Shown in pieces: positions 1 to 8,425 of a DNA stretch of 64,000 nucleotides. A program made the translations under genes and the position numbers. Source of the stretch: Haliscomenobacter sp965225875. GTDB lineage: Bacteria > Bacteroidota > Bacteroidia > Chitinophagales > Saprospiraceae. The stretch lies in NCBI RefSeq assembly GCF_965225875.1, contig NZ_CBDDBS010000003.1, positions 1,798,001-1,862,000 on the forward strand. The letters run 5' to 3'. Position 1 is the first letter of the stretch. Every line of letters starts with the position of its first letter. Below the pieces are notes generated by a model. The model searched no databases. It saw only the letters and a program-made list of their open reading frames with translations, and was not told the DNA's origin.

Positions 1-1
1 C

Positions 2-463
2 CCGCGTTTCGGCAAGGGTGAAGGAGTGGCGTATACCAAATTTATGGTTGAAACCCTCAAACCCTACGTCGATCAGCACTTCCGCACCCTCAAAGGACCA
101 GAATCTACTGCCGTAATTGGGTCTTCGATGGGGGGCTTGATTGCTTTTTATGCTGCTTTGGAGTACCCACAGGTCTTTGGTCGCGCAGGCGTTTTTTCAC
201 CTTCCTTTTGGCATTCCGAAGCGGCTTTTGAGCTGGCTAAAAAGAAGGGTCCGCTGGCTAAAAAACTCAAAATTTACTTGTTTACGGGCGCTTTGGAAGG
301 CCAGGTCGAAATGGTTGAGCCCATGCAACGGATGGCCAAGGTGCTCAAAGAGGCCGGTTTTAACAAACGCCGCCTGTACACTGCCATCCCCAAAGACGGC
401 AAGCACAATGAAGCTTTTTGGGCCAGTGAATTTGCGGGAGCATTCACCTGGTTGATGCGTTAG
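2..463 (+). CDS. Esterase D-like alpha/beta hydrolase, C-terminal part
   Basis: The reading frame is open to the left edge, and the residues before the first possible start (GTG at 26) still look coding (PRFGKGEG), so the 5' end of the gene lies outside the window. The visible ~153 residues carry the nucleophile elbow GSSMGG and, near the C-terminus, the segment KHNEAFW with a likely catalytic His. Together these match the putative esterase family (PF00756; enterochelin esterase/esterase D type), serine hydrolases acting on carboxylic or thioester substrates. The substrate cannot be told from this part. The gene converges on the response regulator gene, whose stop lies only 7 bp away, with no obvious terminator between them. 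Confidence 0.8.
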   Translation, partial: PRFGKGEGVAYTKFMVETLKPYVDQHFRTLKGPESTAVIGSSMGGLIAFYAALEYPQVFGRAGVFSPSFWHSEAAFELAKKKGPLAKKLKIYLFTGALEGQVEMVEPMQRMAKVLKEAGFNKRRLYTAIPKDGKHNEAFWASEFAGAFTWLMR

Positions 464-470
464 TACTAGT

Positions 471-1094
471 TTAAAGGGCGATCAAGCCATGCTCGATTCC
501 CAACTTAACCAGCGCTGCGGTATTTTTTACCGTGAATTTAGCCAGCAGATTTTTTCGATGGCTGTCTACGGTCAAAGGGCTGATGTACAATTGATCTGCA
601 ATTTCCTTGTTGGTCAAACCCTCGGAAATCAATACCAAAATCTCCTTTTCCCGGCTGGTCAAGATGGGCACCTGGGACAATGATCCTTGGGTAGTGATGG
701 CCGTTGCCGCCTCCATGCTGAAGTACATGCGGCCTCCGGCCACTTGCCGAATGGCTTCGATAAGCTCTTCTTTGTCTACATTTTTCAAAACATACCCCGA
801 GGCTCCTTTTTCCATCAAACGGGTGATGTAGCTGCGCTCTTTGAAGGTGCTGATGCCCAAAACTTTAACGGCTGGGAATTCTTTTTTGATTCGTTCACAC
901 AATTCGATGCCATTCAAATCAGGCAAATTGATGTCGAGTAAAACAACATCTGGTAAAGCTTGCCGAAACATTTCCAGAGCCTCCAAGGCGAAGTTGGCGC
1001 TGCCCACCACCGGGTAATTTTCCTCACCCTGCAACAAACCTTTGATGCCCGCCACCACCATGGGATGATCATCAACGATAAAAACCTTAATCAT
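471..1094 (-). CDS. NarL/FixJ-type response regulator
   Basis: The 207-residue protein has an N-terminal receiver domain (about 1-120). It has the acidic pair DD at 8-9, the phosphoacceptor D54 in VLLDINLPD and a conserved Lys near KNVDKEEL. A LuxR-type helix-turn-helix follows at about 144-205 (LTSREKEILVLISEGLTNKE). Phosphorylation by the kinase encoded immediately upstream (26 bp gap, same strand) should drive DNA binding. The pair is probably one transcript, kinase first. Targets are unknown; no operator-like repeat is obvious near the pair. Length and domain order are normal for the family. Confidence 0.93.
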   Translation of the reverse strand: MIKVFIVDDHPMVVAGIKGLLQGEENYPVVGSANFALEALEMFRQALPDVVLLDINLPDLNGIELCERIKKEFPAVKVLGISTFKERSYITRLMEKGASGYVLKNVDKEELIEAIRQVAGGRMYFSMEAATAITTQGSLSQVPILTSREKEILVLISEGLTNKEIADQLYISPLTVDSHRKNLLAKFTVKNTAALVKLGIEHGLIAL

Positions 1095-1120
1095 TGGATC
1101 TGTATTTAATGGTTAACAAA

Positions 1121-3094
1121 TCAATTCAACACAAAATCAATATTGATGGAAGTCCCTTGGCCGGGTTTGGAACGAATGTCCAATTGCCCGTTGAGGTAAT
1201 CTACCCGTGAGCGGATGTTAGTCCAACCAATCCCCTGGGCTTTATCCAACGTGTCGCCAGGTATACCTACACCATTGTCCTCCACCGTGAGGCTGAAGCG
1301 CTGCCCGTCGCGCAACAATTGCAACAAGACCATACTGGCTTTAGCGTGTTTGACCACATTGTTCAATAACTCCTGCACAATCCGAAACACGATGACCTCC
1401 TGCCCTTCGGGTATGCGCTGCTCAATGCCAAAAGTTTGGTACTGGATTTGCATTTGGGTGCTGTTGCTCAGGTAATCGCAAAAGTCCTGGAGCGCATCTT
1501 TTAATCCAAACTTCAGGAGTGCTTCAGGCATCAGGTTGCGGGCCAGGCGCCGCATTTCGTTGATGGATTGATCCATGGATTCGATGGTGCGGCCAATAGA
1601 TTTACTGCTCTGTTCGGACATCTCCGGGTTGCTTTTGATTACCACCAGCGACTGCTTGATGCCCGATAACATTCCACCTAAACCATCGTGCAAATCGCGC
1701 GACAAACGCCGCCGTTCTTCTTCCTGGCCTTTGAGCATGGCATCCGCCGCCAGCAATTGTTTCTCTTGTTCCAGTTCTTTGATTTTTTGTTCTTGCAACA
1801 ACAGGGCTTGCTCGGCCAGTTTTTTGCGGTTGTGTTGGTTGCGCCAAGCCAGCCAACCTACAATCCCAATCAGGATGGCAAAAATAAAGGCCCCGAGCGC
1901 CAATCGACGTTGATTCTCTTGCATTTGGGTCAATTGGACAATGCGCAATTCTTTTTCTTTCGTCTCGTATTTGGTTTCCAAATCCTGGAGTACCCGGATG
2001 AGTTTTTCGTTTTGTACGGAATCACGACCTGATTTGTACAAGGAAAAATATTGCCGATATTGATCAATCTGACCACGAGCGAGAGCCAGGTAAGAAAGGG
2101 TTTGATACAAGGCGAAGGTATACGCACCTGCCTTTTGTTCAATGCCCAGCTTCAGCGCAGATTTAACGTAGTTTTCAGCTTCATTCCATTTACCTTCGTT
2201 CAAGGCCACCAAGCCCAGGCCGTGTAAGGCATACATCTGATTGATGCCATCCTGGGTTTGCAGGGTCAAATTCAAACTTTCCTGATAATAGCGTTTGGAC
2301 AATTCTATTTGCCCTTGCTGCATTTTAATGTCCGCCAGATTAGATAAGGCTCCGGCCAGTACCACATTCTCCCCCAAATTCTTACACATGGGGATCAGTT
2401 TTTCGTAACACCAGATCGCAGAGTCCTGCTTTTGTAGTCCTCGGTAGGCTTCAGCATGGTGTTGCAAGGATTGAACCACCACACTGGGAATTTCTCCCTC
2501 CTCCCCTTTTTTCAGCGTTTGTCTCAAAACTTTCAGTGCTTCCCGGTACAAAGAGATGCCATTGTAAACCATGGCCAGGTTGTTTTGAATGGCCAGTGGA
2601 TAATGGGGAGGTAATACCTCTGGATGTTGATGCACCAGTTCGAGGGCTTGTTCATAAGCCTCAATGACTTTGAAATTGCTGCCCCGATACAACCATATAT
2701 TCGCTGTGTTTACCAGGGCTGCTACTTGTAATTTGATCGCGCCTTCTTTTTTCGCCCAGCTTAACCCCTTCTGCGTGTGTTCGTATGCCTGATCGTATTT
2801 CGCCTGGTTTATCAGGGCATAACCCAGGTTGATTTCAGCCCGAGCAATACCGGAACCAAATTGCAGGGTATTGGCTTTGTCAAGGGCTTTGCGGATGAAG
2901 TATTCAGCAGAGTCGGCGCGGTATTCCAGGTACAGTTTACCAGCATCCATGAGAGCTAGCATGCCCGTAGTATCCAATTGATGCTGACGGGAAATGCGCA
3001 AAAGGCTATCGCGTTGCCGCCAGAGCTGCGCGTGAAGAGGCTGAGCTAGCCCAAGGATAAGTGCTGCTAAAACAAGGATCAATCGTGGGTTCAT
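1121..3094 (-). CDS. TPR-containing sensor histidine kinase (HisKA_3 type)
   Basis: This 657-residue membrane sensor starts with a signal peptide (about 1-22, ending PLHA). A periplasmic array of tetratricopeptide repeats follows (about 60-360), then a single transmembrane helix (about 396-416) and a coiled-coil linker. The cytoplasmic kinase has its phosphoacceptor His at 469 in SRDLHDGLGG, the dimerisation box of NarX/DesK-type kinases. The C-terminal HATPase_c domain has DNGVGIPG and GIGWTNIRSRV. TPR sensors of this kind are common in Bacteroidota; the ligand is unknown. The NarL-type regulator 26 bp downstream is the obvious partner. Confidence 0.92.
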   Translation of the reverse strand: MNPRLILVLAALILGLAQPLHAQLWRQRDSLLRISRQHQLDTTGMLALMDAGKLYLEYRADSAEYFIRKALDKANTLQFGSGIARAEINLGYALINQAKYDQAYEHTQKGLSWAKKEGAIKLQVAALVNTANIWLYRGSNFKVIEAYEQALELVHQHPEVLPPHYPLAIQNNLAMVYNGISLYREALKVLRQTLKKGEEGEIPSVVVQSLQHHAEAYRGLQKQDSAIWCYEKLIPMCKNLGENVVLAGALSNLADIKMQQGQIELSKRYYQESLNLTLQTQDGINQMYALHGLGLVALNEGKWNEAENYVKSALKLGIEQKAGAYTFALYQTLSYLALARGQIDQYRQYFSLYKSGRDSVQNEKLIRVLQDLETKYETKEKELRIVQLTQMQENQRRLALGAFIFAILIGIVGWLAWRNQHNRKKLAEQALLLQEQKIKELEQEKQLLAADAMLKGQEEERRRLSRDLHDGLGGMLSGIKQSLVVIKSNPEMSEQSSKSIGRTIESMDQSINEMRRLARNLMPEALLKFGLKDALQDFCDYLSNSTQMQIQYQTFGIEQRIPEGQEVIVFRIVQELLNNVVKHAKASMVLLQLLRDGQRFSLTVEDNGVGIPGDTLDKAQGIGWTNIRSRVDYLNGQLDIRSKPGQGTSINIDFVLN

Positions 3095-3110
3095 TCGGTG
3101 TTGCTTGGAA

Positions 3111-3143
3111 TGAAAAGGGGACGACTTGGTGAGCCGTCCCCTT
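3111..3143 (-). terminator. Likely terminator of the rtcB transcript
   Basis: A 9-bp perfect stem (AAGGGGACG at 3115-3123 with CGTCCCCTT at 3135-3143) has an 11-nt loop. Read on the minus strand it ends in CCCCTTTTC, a short U-run. It sits downstream of rtcB and just upstream of the kinase start, so it should separate the two transcripts. A leader hairpin of the kinase mRNA is the alternative. Confidence 0.5.
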
Positions 3144-3186
3144 ATGTACGAGAGAATCTTATTTTTGGATCATGGGGGCAAATCGT

Positions 3187-3272
3187 ACGGGCAACCCTGT
3201 GTGGTTGCCCACCCTGTGTGGTTGCCCACCCTGGGCGGCAACCACCCCGAACGGCAACCACGTAGGGTTGCC
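3187..3272. repeat. GGCAACC direct and inverted repeats after rtcB
   Basis: The segment is built from the word GGCAACC/GGTTGCC. The hairpin GGGCAACC (3189-3196) with GGTTGCCC (3203-3210) is followed by a perfect 17-bp tandem duplication (3194-3210 and 3211-3227) and then by three more GGCAACC/GGTTGCC words up to the rtcB stop codon. It looks like a partly expanded REP-like palindrome. The C-terminal codons of rtcB lie directly against it. Confidence 0.6.
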
Positions 3273-3273
3273 G

Positions 3274-4680
3274 CTACGCGTCGCCTTCCATGCGCACCAC
3301 CTTGGGATGGAAGGTGCCGATCGTTTCCACCAACGATTCCTGAGCAGCCATCACCTGATGGATGTTTTTGTAAGCAAATGGTGCTTCATCCAGTCCACCG
3401 CCCAGCAATTCCACCCCGTGGGTGCGCAAGTGTTTATCCAAATCTGATTTGGTGACTGCACTCAAGGCCTGACGGCGCGACATCTGGCGCCCAGCGCCGT
3501 GTGAAGCGGAGTTCAAGGAATCTTCAAAGCCTTTTCCACGAACGATAAAAGCCGGAGCGGTCATCGAACCCGGGATCACGCCCAGCACACCTTTGCCCGC
3601 TGGAGTAGCTCCTTTGCGGTGCACAATGTATTCCTTGCCATCCACTAGGGTTTCTTTCCAGGCAAAATTGTGGTGGTTTTCCACAATAGCCAGGGATTTT
3701 TCACCCAAGGACTTTGCCATGCGGTGATGAATCTGGTGGTGACAAGCGGAGGCATAATCGCCAGCCAGGTTCATTGCGATCCAGTATTCTTGCCCAGCTT
3801 CGGTGTCCAGGTCGAGCCAAGCCAGGTGTTGAGCCTGTTTTGGTAGGTTGCAGGTTTCCATGGCCAGTTTGGTGTAGTACTGCGCCAAGGTAGCACCCAA
3901 TCCTCGTGAACCAGAATGCGACATCAAGCCCAGGTATTTACCCAGGGGCAGATTGAATTCGTTGTGCTCATCCATAATCTCCACGATGCCAAACTCGACG
4001 AAGTGGTTCCCTGAACCTGAAGAACCAATTTGTTCCCAAGCTTTGCCCTTCAAAGAACGCAACTTGGGCACCTCTTTGAACTCAGCGCGTTCAAAAATGG
4101 CGTCATCCATTGGTTTTTCAAAAGTGCTGAACCCAAAGCGGGTATTTTCCAACAGCAGTTTTTTAAACATGCTGCGTTTGGCTTCCAATGCTTGTGGCTC
4201 AATTGGGTAAATCGTCATACACATGCGACAACCGATGTCCATGCCCACGCCATAGGGGATCACGGCGTTTTCGGTAGCCAACACCCCACCAATCGGCAGG
4301 CCATAGCCTTGGTGCGCGTCGGGCATGAGGGCACCTGCATGCGTAACGGGCAGGCGCATAGCAGTCTCCATTTGTTGGATGGCTCCTGCCTCAATTTTTT
4401 CTGCCCCAAAAACCGGGTAAGTTTTGGCCTTTGGCAGCAGGTCAATCAAAACCGGGCCTTGTTTTTCTGGTTGCACCAAGGCTTCTACAATGCGGCCCAA
4501 TACTGCATCTTCGGCATAATCACTTGGATTAGCCAGGATGGATTGCAGCAATTCATCAACTTGTTGCTGGGTATGTCGTTTGTAATGTTTCGGGATCAGG
4601 TTGATGCAAAGTCCGATCACGGGACCTTCCGGGTACCCCATTTTCATTAAGTCTTTGCCTCGAATTTGAATTTTTGCCAT
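3274..4680 (-). CDS. rtcB: RtcB-family RNA ligase
   Basis: The 468-residue protein is a full-length RtcB. The family joins RNA 3'-phosphate (or 2',3'-cyclic phosphate) to 5'-OH ends in a GTP- and Mn-dependent reaction. Metal and active-site motifs are intact: DAHQG at 121-125, GVGMDIGC with metal Cys151, GSGNHFVEFG with His226, SHSGSRG with His255, ENHHNFAW around 334-341, and SHGAGR with His394, the residue that receives GMP. Function in the cell (RNA repair or tRNA repair) is inferred from the family. No archease gene and no sigma-54 RtcR-type regulator is next to it. The gene lies 80 bp downstream of the ABC gene on the same strand and may be co-transcribed with it. Confidence 0.95.
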   Translation of the reverse strand: MAKIQIRGKDLMKMGYPEGPVIGLCINLIPKHYKRHTQQQVDELLQSILANPSDYAEDAVLGRIVEALVQPEKQGPVLIDLLPKAKTYPVFGAEKIEAGAIQQMETAMRLPVTHAGALMPDAHQGYGLPIGGVLATENAVIPYGVGMDIGCRMCMTIYPIEPQALEAKRSMFKKLLLENTRFGFSTFEKPMDDAIFERAEFKEVPKLRSLKGKAWEQIGSSGSGNHFVEFGIVEIMDEHNEFNLPLGKYLGLMSHSGSRGLGATLAQYYTKLAMETCNLPKQAQHLAWLDLDTEAGQEYWIAMNLAGDYASACHHQIHHRMAKSLGEKSLAIVENHHNFAWKETLVDGKEYIVHRKGATPAGKGVLGVIPGSMTAPAFIVRGKGFEDSLNSASHGAGRQMSRRQALSAVTKSDLDKHLRTHGVELLGGGLDEAPFAYKNIHQVMAAQESLVETIGTFHPKVVRMEGDA

Positions 4681-4760
4681 AAAAAGGGATTAAGAAAAAT
4701 AGACTGCAAAAGTGAGTCAATTGCAGGAAAAAGCATCTTTCTCCCAAAAAAGTTCCCAAT

Positions 4761-6428
4761 CTAGCGGGAAGCTTCCAACAAAGCCTGAGTATAGGGATGG
4801 GTGGGTGCTTCAAAAACCTGCTCTGCCGGGCCCTTTTCTACAATAACGCCATCTTTCATCACCATAATATCGTCGCACATAAAGCGGACTACGGCCAGGT
4901 CGTGGGAAATAAACAGGTAGGTTAAGCCCTCTTGTGCCTGTAAATCTTTGAGGAGATTGAGCACAGTAGCCTGTACGGAGACATCCAGGGAGGAAACAGC
5001 TTCATCACACACCAAAAAACGTGGTTGCACCGCCAGTGCCCGGGCAATACAGAGCCGCTGGCGCTGGCCACCAGAAAATTCGTGGGGATAACGGGTAAAA
5101 TGATCAGCCTGCAAACCCACCTGCTCCAAAAGCACAATGCAACGCTCTACCCGATCCTGATCATTGCTGCCGATGCCGTGGACTTTCATCGGTTCGGTAA
5201 TGGCCAAACCTACCGGTAAGCGAGGGTTTAAAGAGGAATAAGGATCCTGAAAGACAATTTGTAATTCCCTGCGCAACTGCCGCATTGCCTCAGCGTCTAT
5301 TTTTTCAATGTCTTGTCCATTGTAGTGAATTACTCCAGCGGTGGGTTCGATCAAACGCAGAAGGCTGCGCCCCAAGGTGGTTTTCCCACTTCCAGACTCT
5401 CCTACCAAACCCAGGGTTTGCCCGGCTTTGATGTCAAAACTGGCCTCTTGGACGGCTTTTACCCAGTTGCGGGTTTTGCCAAACCAGGATTTTTGCACGG
5501 GAAACCAGGTAGATAAATTTTTTACCTCCAATAAATTTGCGCTGGGAGCAGGCGGTATTGTGGGAGCAACTTCCTTTTCCTCCGTATTTTGCTCTTTTTC
5601 TACAAAGTCATCAATAGTCGCCAAACGCACCACTTTCCGATCCAATGGGGGACGGCAACTCAGCAGTGCTTTGGTGTAGGGCGCCTGAGCGTGTTCAAAA
5701 ATCTGCTCGCTACTCCCTTTTTCCACCAATTTACCCTGTTGCATCACCAGCACTTGATCAGCCATACCAGCGACCAGGCTCAAATCGTGGGAAATGAACA
5801 GAATGGCGGTATTGAACTCCTGCTGCAATTCGCGCATGAGCAGGATGATGTCCTTTTGTACCGTGGCATCCAGAGCCGTGGTGGGCTCGTCGGCTAACAA
5901 TAAACTCGGATTGCAACACATGGCCATGGCAATCATGACCCTTTGTTTTTGCCCTCCCGAAATTTCGTGAGGATAAGAGCGGTAAATGCGTTCAGGATCC
6001 TGAATTTTCACTTTACCCAGCCATTCCAAACTTCGCTGGCGGGCTTGCTGGGCATTATGGCCCAAATGCAGGCGCAGCACTTCGTCAATTTGTTGGCCGC
6101 AGCGTTGCAGAGGGTTGAGCGAGGTCATTGGCTCTTGAAAAATCATGCCGATTTCTCTACCCCGGATTTGTTGCCAATCTTTGGCCTGGCAGTTTTGCAG
6201 TTGGAAGCTTTGTTCAGCAGTGGGTTGAAAGTGCAATTGTTGAACGCTAAGCCGGGCTTCGGGTGGCAACAGTCCTAGCAAAGCGAGGGCGGTCATGGAT
6301 TTTCCAGAACCTGATTCGCCAACAATGGCCAGGGTTTTTCCTTTTGGTAGCACAAAAGTAAGGTCATCCACCACGGTATTGGCACCAAAGCGAATGGTCA
6401 GTTTTTGTACTTCCAATAAGTTCTCCAT
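4761..6428 (-). CDS. Dipeptide/oligopeptide ABC transporter, fused double ATPase
   Basis: The 555-residue protein holds two complete ABC ATPase domains in one chain, like YejF/GsiA or a DppD-DppF fusion. NBD1 has GESGSGKS, ISGGQKQR and LLLADEPTTALD; NBD2 has GESGSGKTTLG, FSGGQRQR and FLVCDEAVSSLD. Each NBD is followed by the peptide-transporter C-terminal extension (HAQAPYTKALL, APTHPYTQALL). ATG at 6428 is chosen because the longer frame would overlap the upstream RNase D gene; the real gap is then 19 bp, suggesting an operon. The permease and solute-binding subunits are not adjacent, so the partner transporter must be encoded elsewhere. Confidence 0.93.
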   Translation of the reverse strand: MENLLEVQKLTIRFGANTVVDDLTFVLPKGKTLAIVGESGSGKSMTALALLGLLPPEARLSVQQLHFQPTAEQSFQLQNCQAKDWQQIRGREIGMIFQEPMTSLNPLQRCGQQIDEVLRLHLGHNAQQARQRSLEWLGKVKIQDPERIYRSYPHEISGGQKQRVMIAMAMCCNPSLLLADEPTTALDATVQKDIILLMRELQQEFNTAILFISHDLSLVAGMADQVLVMQQGKLVEKGSSEQIFEHAQAPYTKALLSCRPPLDRKVVRLATIDDFVEKEQNTEEKEVAPTIPPAPSANLLEVKNLSTWFPVQKSWFGKTRNWVKAVQEASFDIKAGQTLGLVGESGSGKTTLGRSLLRLIEPTAGVIHYNGQDIEKIDAEAMRQLRRELQIVFQDPYSSLNPRLPVGLAITEPMKVHGIGSNDQDRVERCIVLLEQVGLQADHFTRYPHEFSGGQRQRLCIARALAVQPRFLVCDEAVSSLDVSVQATVLNLLKDLQAQEGLTYLFISHDLAVVRFMCDDIMVMKDGVIVEKGPAEQVFEAPTHPYTQALLEASR

Positions 6429-6447
6429 ACTGCTTACCCTTAGCGCT

Positions 6448-7620
6448 TTAATTGTCTGCAAGCCGCAGTTCAATTACATCTGGCTTAATCTCAATGCGCA
6501 GGTTTTCTGGCTGGCTCAACCAACGGATGAAGGTGCTTCCGAACAATTCTTTGCGCCAACCCTGAGTAAAAACCTCTTCCGCAAAGCCAGGATCGCTTTT
6601 GATTTTTTTAAACCAGTTGCGCGGTAATGCCAGGGCATGTGAAACCCCATTTTGCATACATTGGTGCCGAATGATAAGGTATAAAAACTCGGTCAGGATT
6701 TCTTCGTTGGCGTTTTCCTCGTCTTCAGTGGGCACCTGGCGCAGCAAAAACTTTTCGTCTTCGCTGATTTCCCGGATGTACAATTCGTTCATCACTGGCC
6801 ACAAATCACCGGCGAATTTATCGGGAATACGCCGGTTTTCGCGCAAACCAGCCCGCCCCGAGCGCATGCTGCGCACGATTTGGCTCATAAATTTGCTGGG
6901 CAACACCATTTCTTTAGAGTAGTTCTTTTCCTCCGCCGTTTTACGCCGCCATTCGAACAAACGCAACAAAAACAGGCGCTCTCTTTTGTTCAAGGATTTC
7001 ATCAAATCGCTATTCAGCGCTTCGTGGTGGGGATCTCTGGCGTAATATGCTTCCCGCTCCAGCGTCCGAAATTCTTCCTCTGCCCAATGCAATCGATGGT
7101 GCCGTTCAAGATCTGCTTCCTGTTTTTTCCACAAATCATACAGTGGCTCAATGTCCTGAATGGCGTATTTGAGTTGGTTTTGGTTAAAAGGGCGGGCTTC
7201 CCAATCGGCTACGGTGAAACTTTTATTGAGGTTGATTTTTAATTCAGTTTCCACCAGCTTTTTAAATGCCAGAGGATAGCGATACCCTAAAAAACCAGCG
7301 GCAATTTGAGTGTCAAAAGTGTTTTTAGGGATGGTGCCATGGGTGGCATAAAGCAAGCGGTAGTCGTTTTCACCTGCGTGCGTGATTTTGACAATTTTAG
7401 GGTCCTCAATCATTTTCAAAAATGGCCCCAAATTCTTGAGTGGAAAAGGGTCAATCAAAAACAAACCGTGCTCCGTTGCCACCTGAATAAGGCACAAACG
7501 AGTGGTAAATCTTTTTTCCCCAACGAATTCTGAATCAAAGCACATCCACTCAATGTCCGCGTTGATCTGAGCAAAGTGTTCTAGTCCTTCCTTTGTAGTG
7601 ATTAATTCAAATGCTTGCAT
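6448..7620 (-). CDS. rnd: RNase D-like 3'-5' exonuclease with HRDC domain
   Basis: The ATG at 7620 gives 390 residues; a longer frame to 7683 would cross the probable promoter. The DEDD-type exonuclease core shows DSEFVGE (first D and E), HAGENDYRLL (second acidic site) and YAIQDIEPLYDLW (Tyr and final Asp). This matches RNase D, which trims 3' ends of tRNA precursors and other RNAs. An HRDC nucleic-acid-binding domain follows (LNKRERLFLLRLFEWRRKTA onward). It heads the minus-strand group RNase D, ABC protein, RtcB, so two of these three genes act on RNA. It is divergent from the sigma factor gene. Confidence 0.88.
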   Translation of the reverse strand: MQAFELITTKEGLEHFAQINADIEWMCFDSEFVGEKRFTTRLCLIQVATEHGLFLIDPFPLKNLGPFLKMIEDPKIVKITHAGENDYRLLYATHGTIPKNTFDTQIAAGFLGYRYPLAFKKLVETELKINLNKSFTVADWEARPFNQNQLKYAIQDIEPLYDLWKKQEADLERHHRLHWAEEEFRTLEREAYYARDPHHEALNSDLMKSLNKRERLFLLRLFEWRRKTAEEKNYSKEMVLPSKFMSQIVRSMRSGRAGLRENRRIPDKFAGDLWPVMNELYIREISEDEKFLLRQVPTEDEENANEEILTEFLYLIIRHQCMQNGVSHALALPRNWFKKIKSDPGFAEEVFTQGWRKELFGSTFIRWLSQPENLRIEIKPDVIELRLADN

Positions 7621-7648
7621 TGGTATGTTTTTAGGGGTTCGGCTTCCG

Positions 7649-7656
7649 CAAATATA
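7649..7656 (-). promoter_or_regulatory. Candidate Bacteroidota -7 box for the RNase D gene
   Basis: On the minus strand the bases read TATATTTG, a match to the Bacteroidota -7 consensus TAnnTTTG, about 29 bp before the ATG at 7620. A TTTG lies about 24 bp further upstream, slightly too far for the usual -33 spacing. Supported by motif only. Confidence 0.45.
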
Positions 7657-7740
7657 TCGATTCGAATTGGAATATTTTCCCAAAAAAGTTGTAACCTAGC
7701 AAAAGTAAAGGCTCGTCTAAGGATTTTGTAATTGCATTAC

Positions 7741-8301
7741 ATGGAAGAAGACCTACTTTTGGTTCAGCGCGTACTGAGGGGAGATCAGGCTGCTTTCCGC
7801 CAATTGGTGGAGCAATACCAAAACTATGTCTTCACCATTGCTATGCGGGTACTGAATTCGAGAGAAGAAGCAGAGGAAGTGTCCCAGGATGTATTTTTGA
7901 AGGTGTACAAAATGCTGGGCAGCTATCGGCAGGAGTCCAAATTCAGCTCCTGGCTCTATGCCATTACTTACCGTACTGCGATTGACAATGCCCGCAAGAA
8001 AAAATTACCTTTGCAAAGCATTGAGTCGGGCAGTACTGCATTTCAGGCACCAGACCTCAATAGCAAAAACCCGGCTGAGCTGACCCAGGACAATGACCTC
8101 AGGCATCAAGTACAGTCGGTAATCAATCGACTAAAACCCAGTGACGCCAACATCATTACACTGTATTATCTGCATGAACAATCGGTACAGGAGATTGCCG
8201 AAATTACGGGTTTGAGTGTGACCAATGTCAAAACAAAATTGTTTCGTTTAAGAGAGCAGTTGCGCCAGGAATTGACGGCCAGCGCCTTGGATCAACACTA
8301 A
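7741..8301 (+). CDS. ECF RNA polymerase sigma factor
   Basis: The 186-residue protein is a sigma-70 family ECF factor. Region 2 spans about 20-90 (FRQLVEQYQNYVFTIAMRVL, then EVSQDVFLKVYKML). Region 4 covers about 130-180, with the helix-turn-helix SVQEIAEITGLSVTNVKTKL. ATG at 7741 is preferred over a TTG three codons upstream. The next gene encodes a short membrane protein with an anti-sigma-like N-terminus, which fits the usual sigma/anti-sigma pairing. A large hairpin (8303-8415) lies between the two genes. The regulon is unknown. Confidence 0.93.
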   Translation: MEEDLLLVQRVLRGDQAAFRQLVEQYQNYVFTIAMRVLNSREEAEEVSQDVFLKVYKMLGSYRQESKFSSWLYAITYRTAIDNARKKKLPLQSIESGSTAFQAPDLNSKNPAELTQDNDLRHQVQSVINRLKPSDANIITLYYLHEQSVQEIAEITGLSVTNVKTKLFRLREQLRQELTASALDQH

Positions 8302-8302
8302 A

Positions 8303-8415
8303 GGGCGATAAAAAATAAGTGTTTCATTTTGTCAAAGGATTAGATAAGTAAACGGTTCATTTTAAGTTTTTTATCTAATCCTTTGACTCAAAAAAATGAA
8401 CACTTATTTTTGCCC
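8303..8415. repeat. Palindromic repeat family A, copy 1
   Basis: A 113-bp element folds into one long hairpin. The outer arms pair GGGC...ATAAGTGTTTCATTTTG with the segment that ends CACTTATTTTTGCCC. The inner stem pairs AAAGGATTAGATAA (8334-8347) with TTATCTAATCCTTT (near 8371-8384). It lies between the sigma factor and the probable anti-sigma gene, so it could lower expression of the second gene. A second copy lies at 33068-33181, with matched changes in both arms and the same CACTAC just beyond the element. Confidence 0.85.
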
Positions 8416-8425
8416 ACTACTAAAT

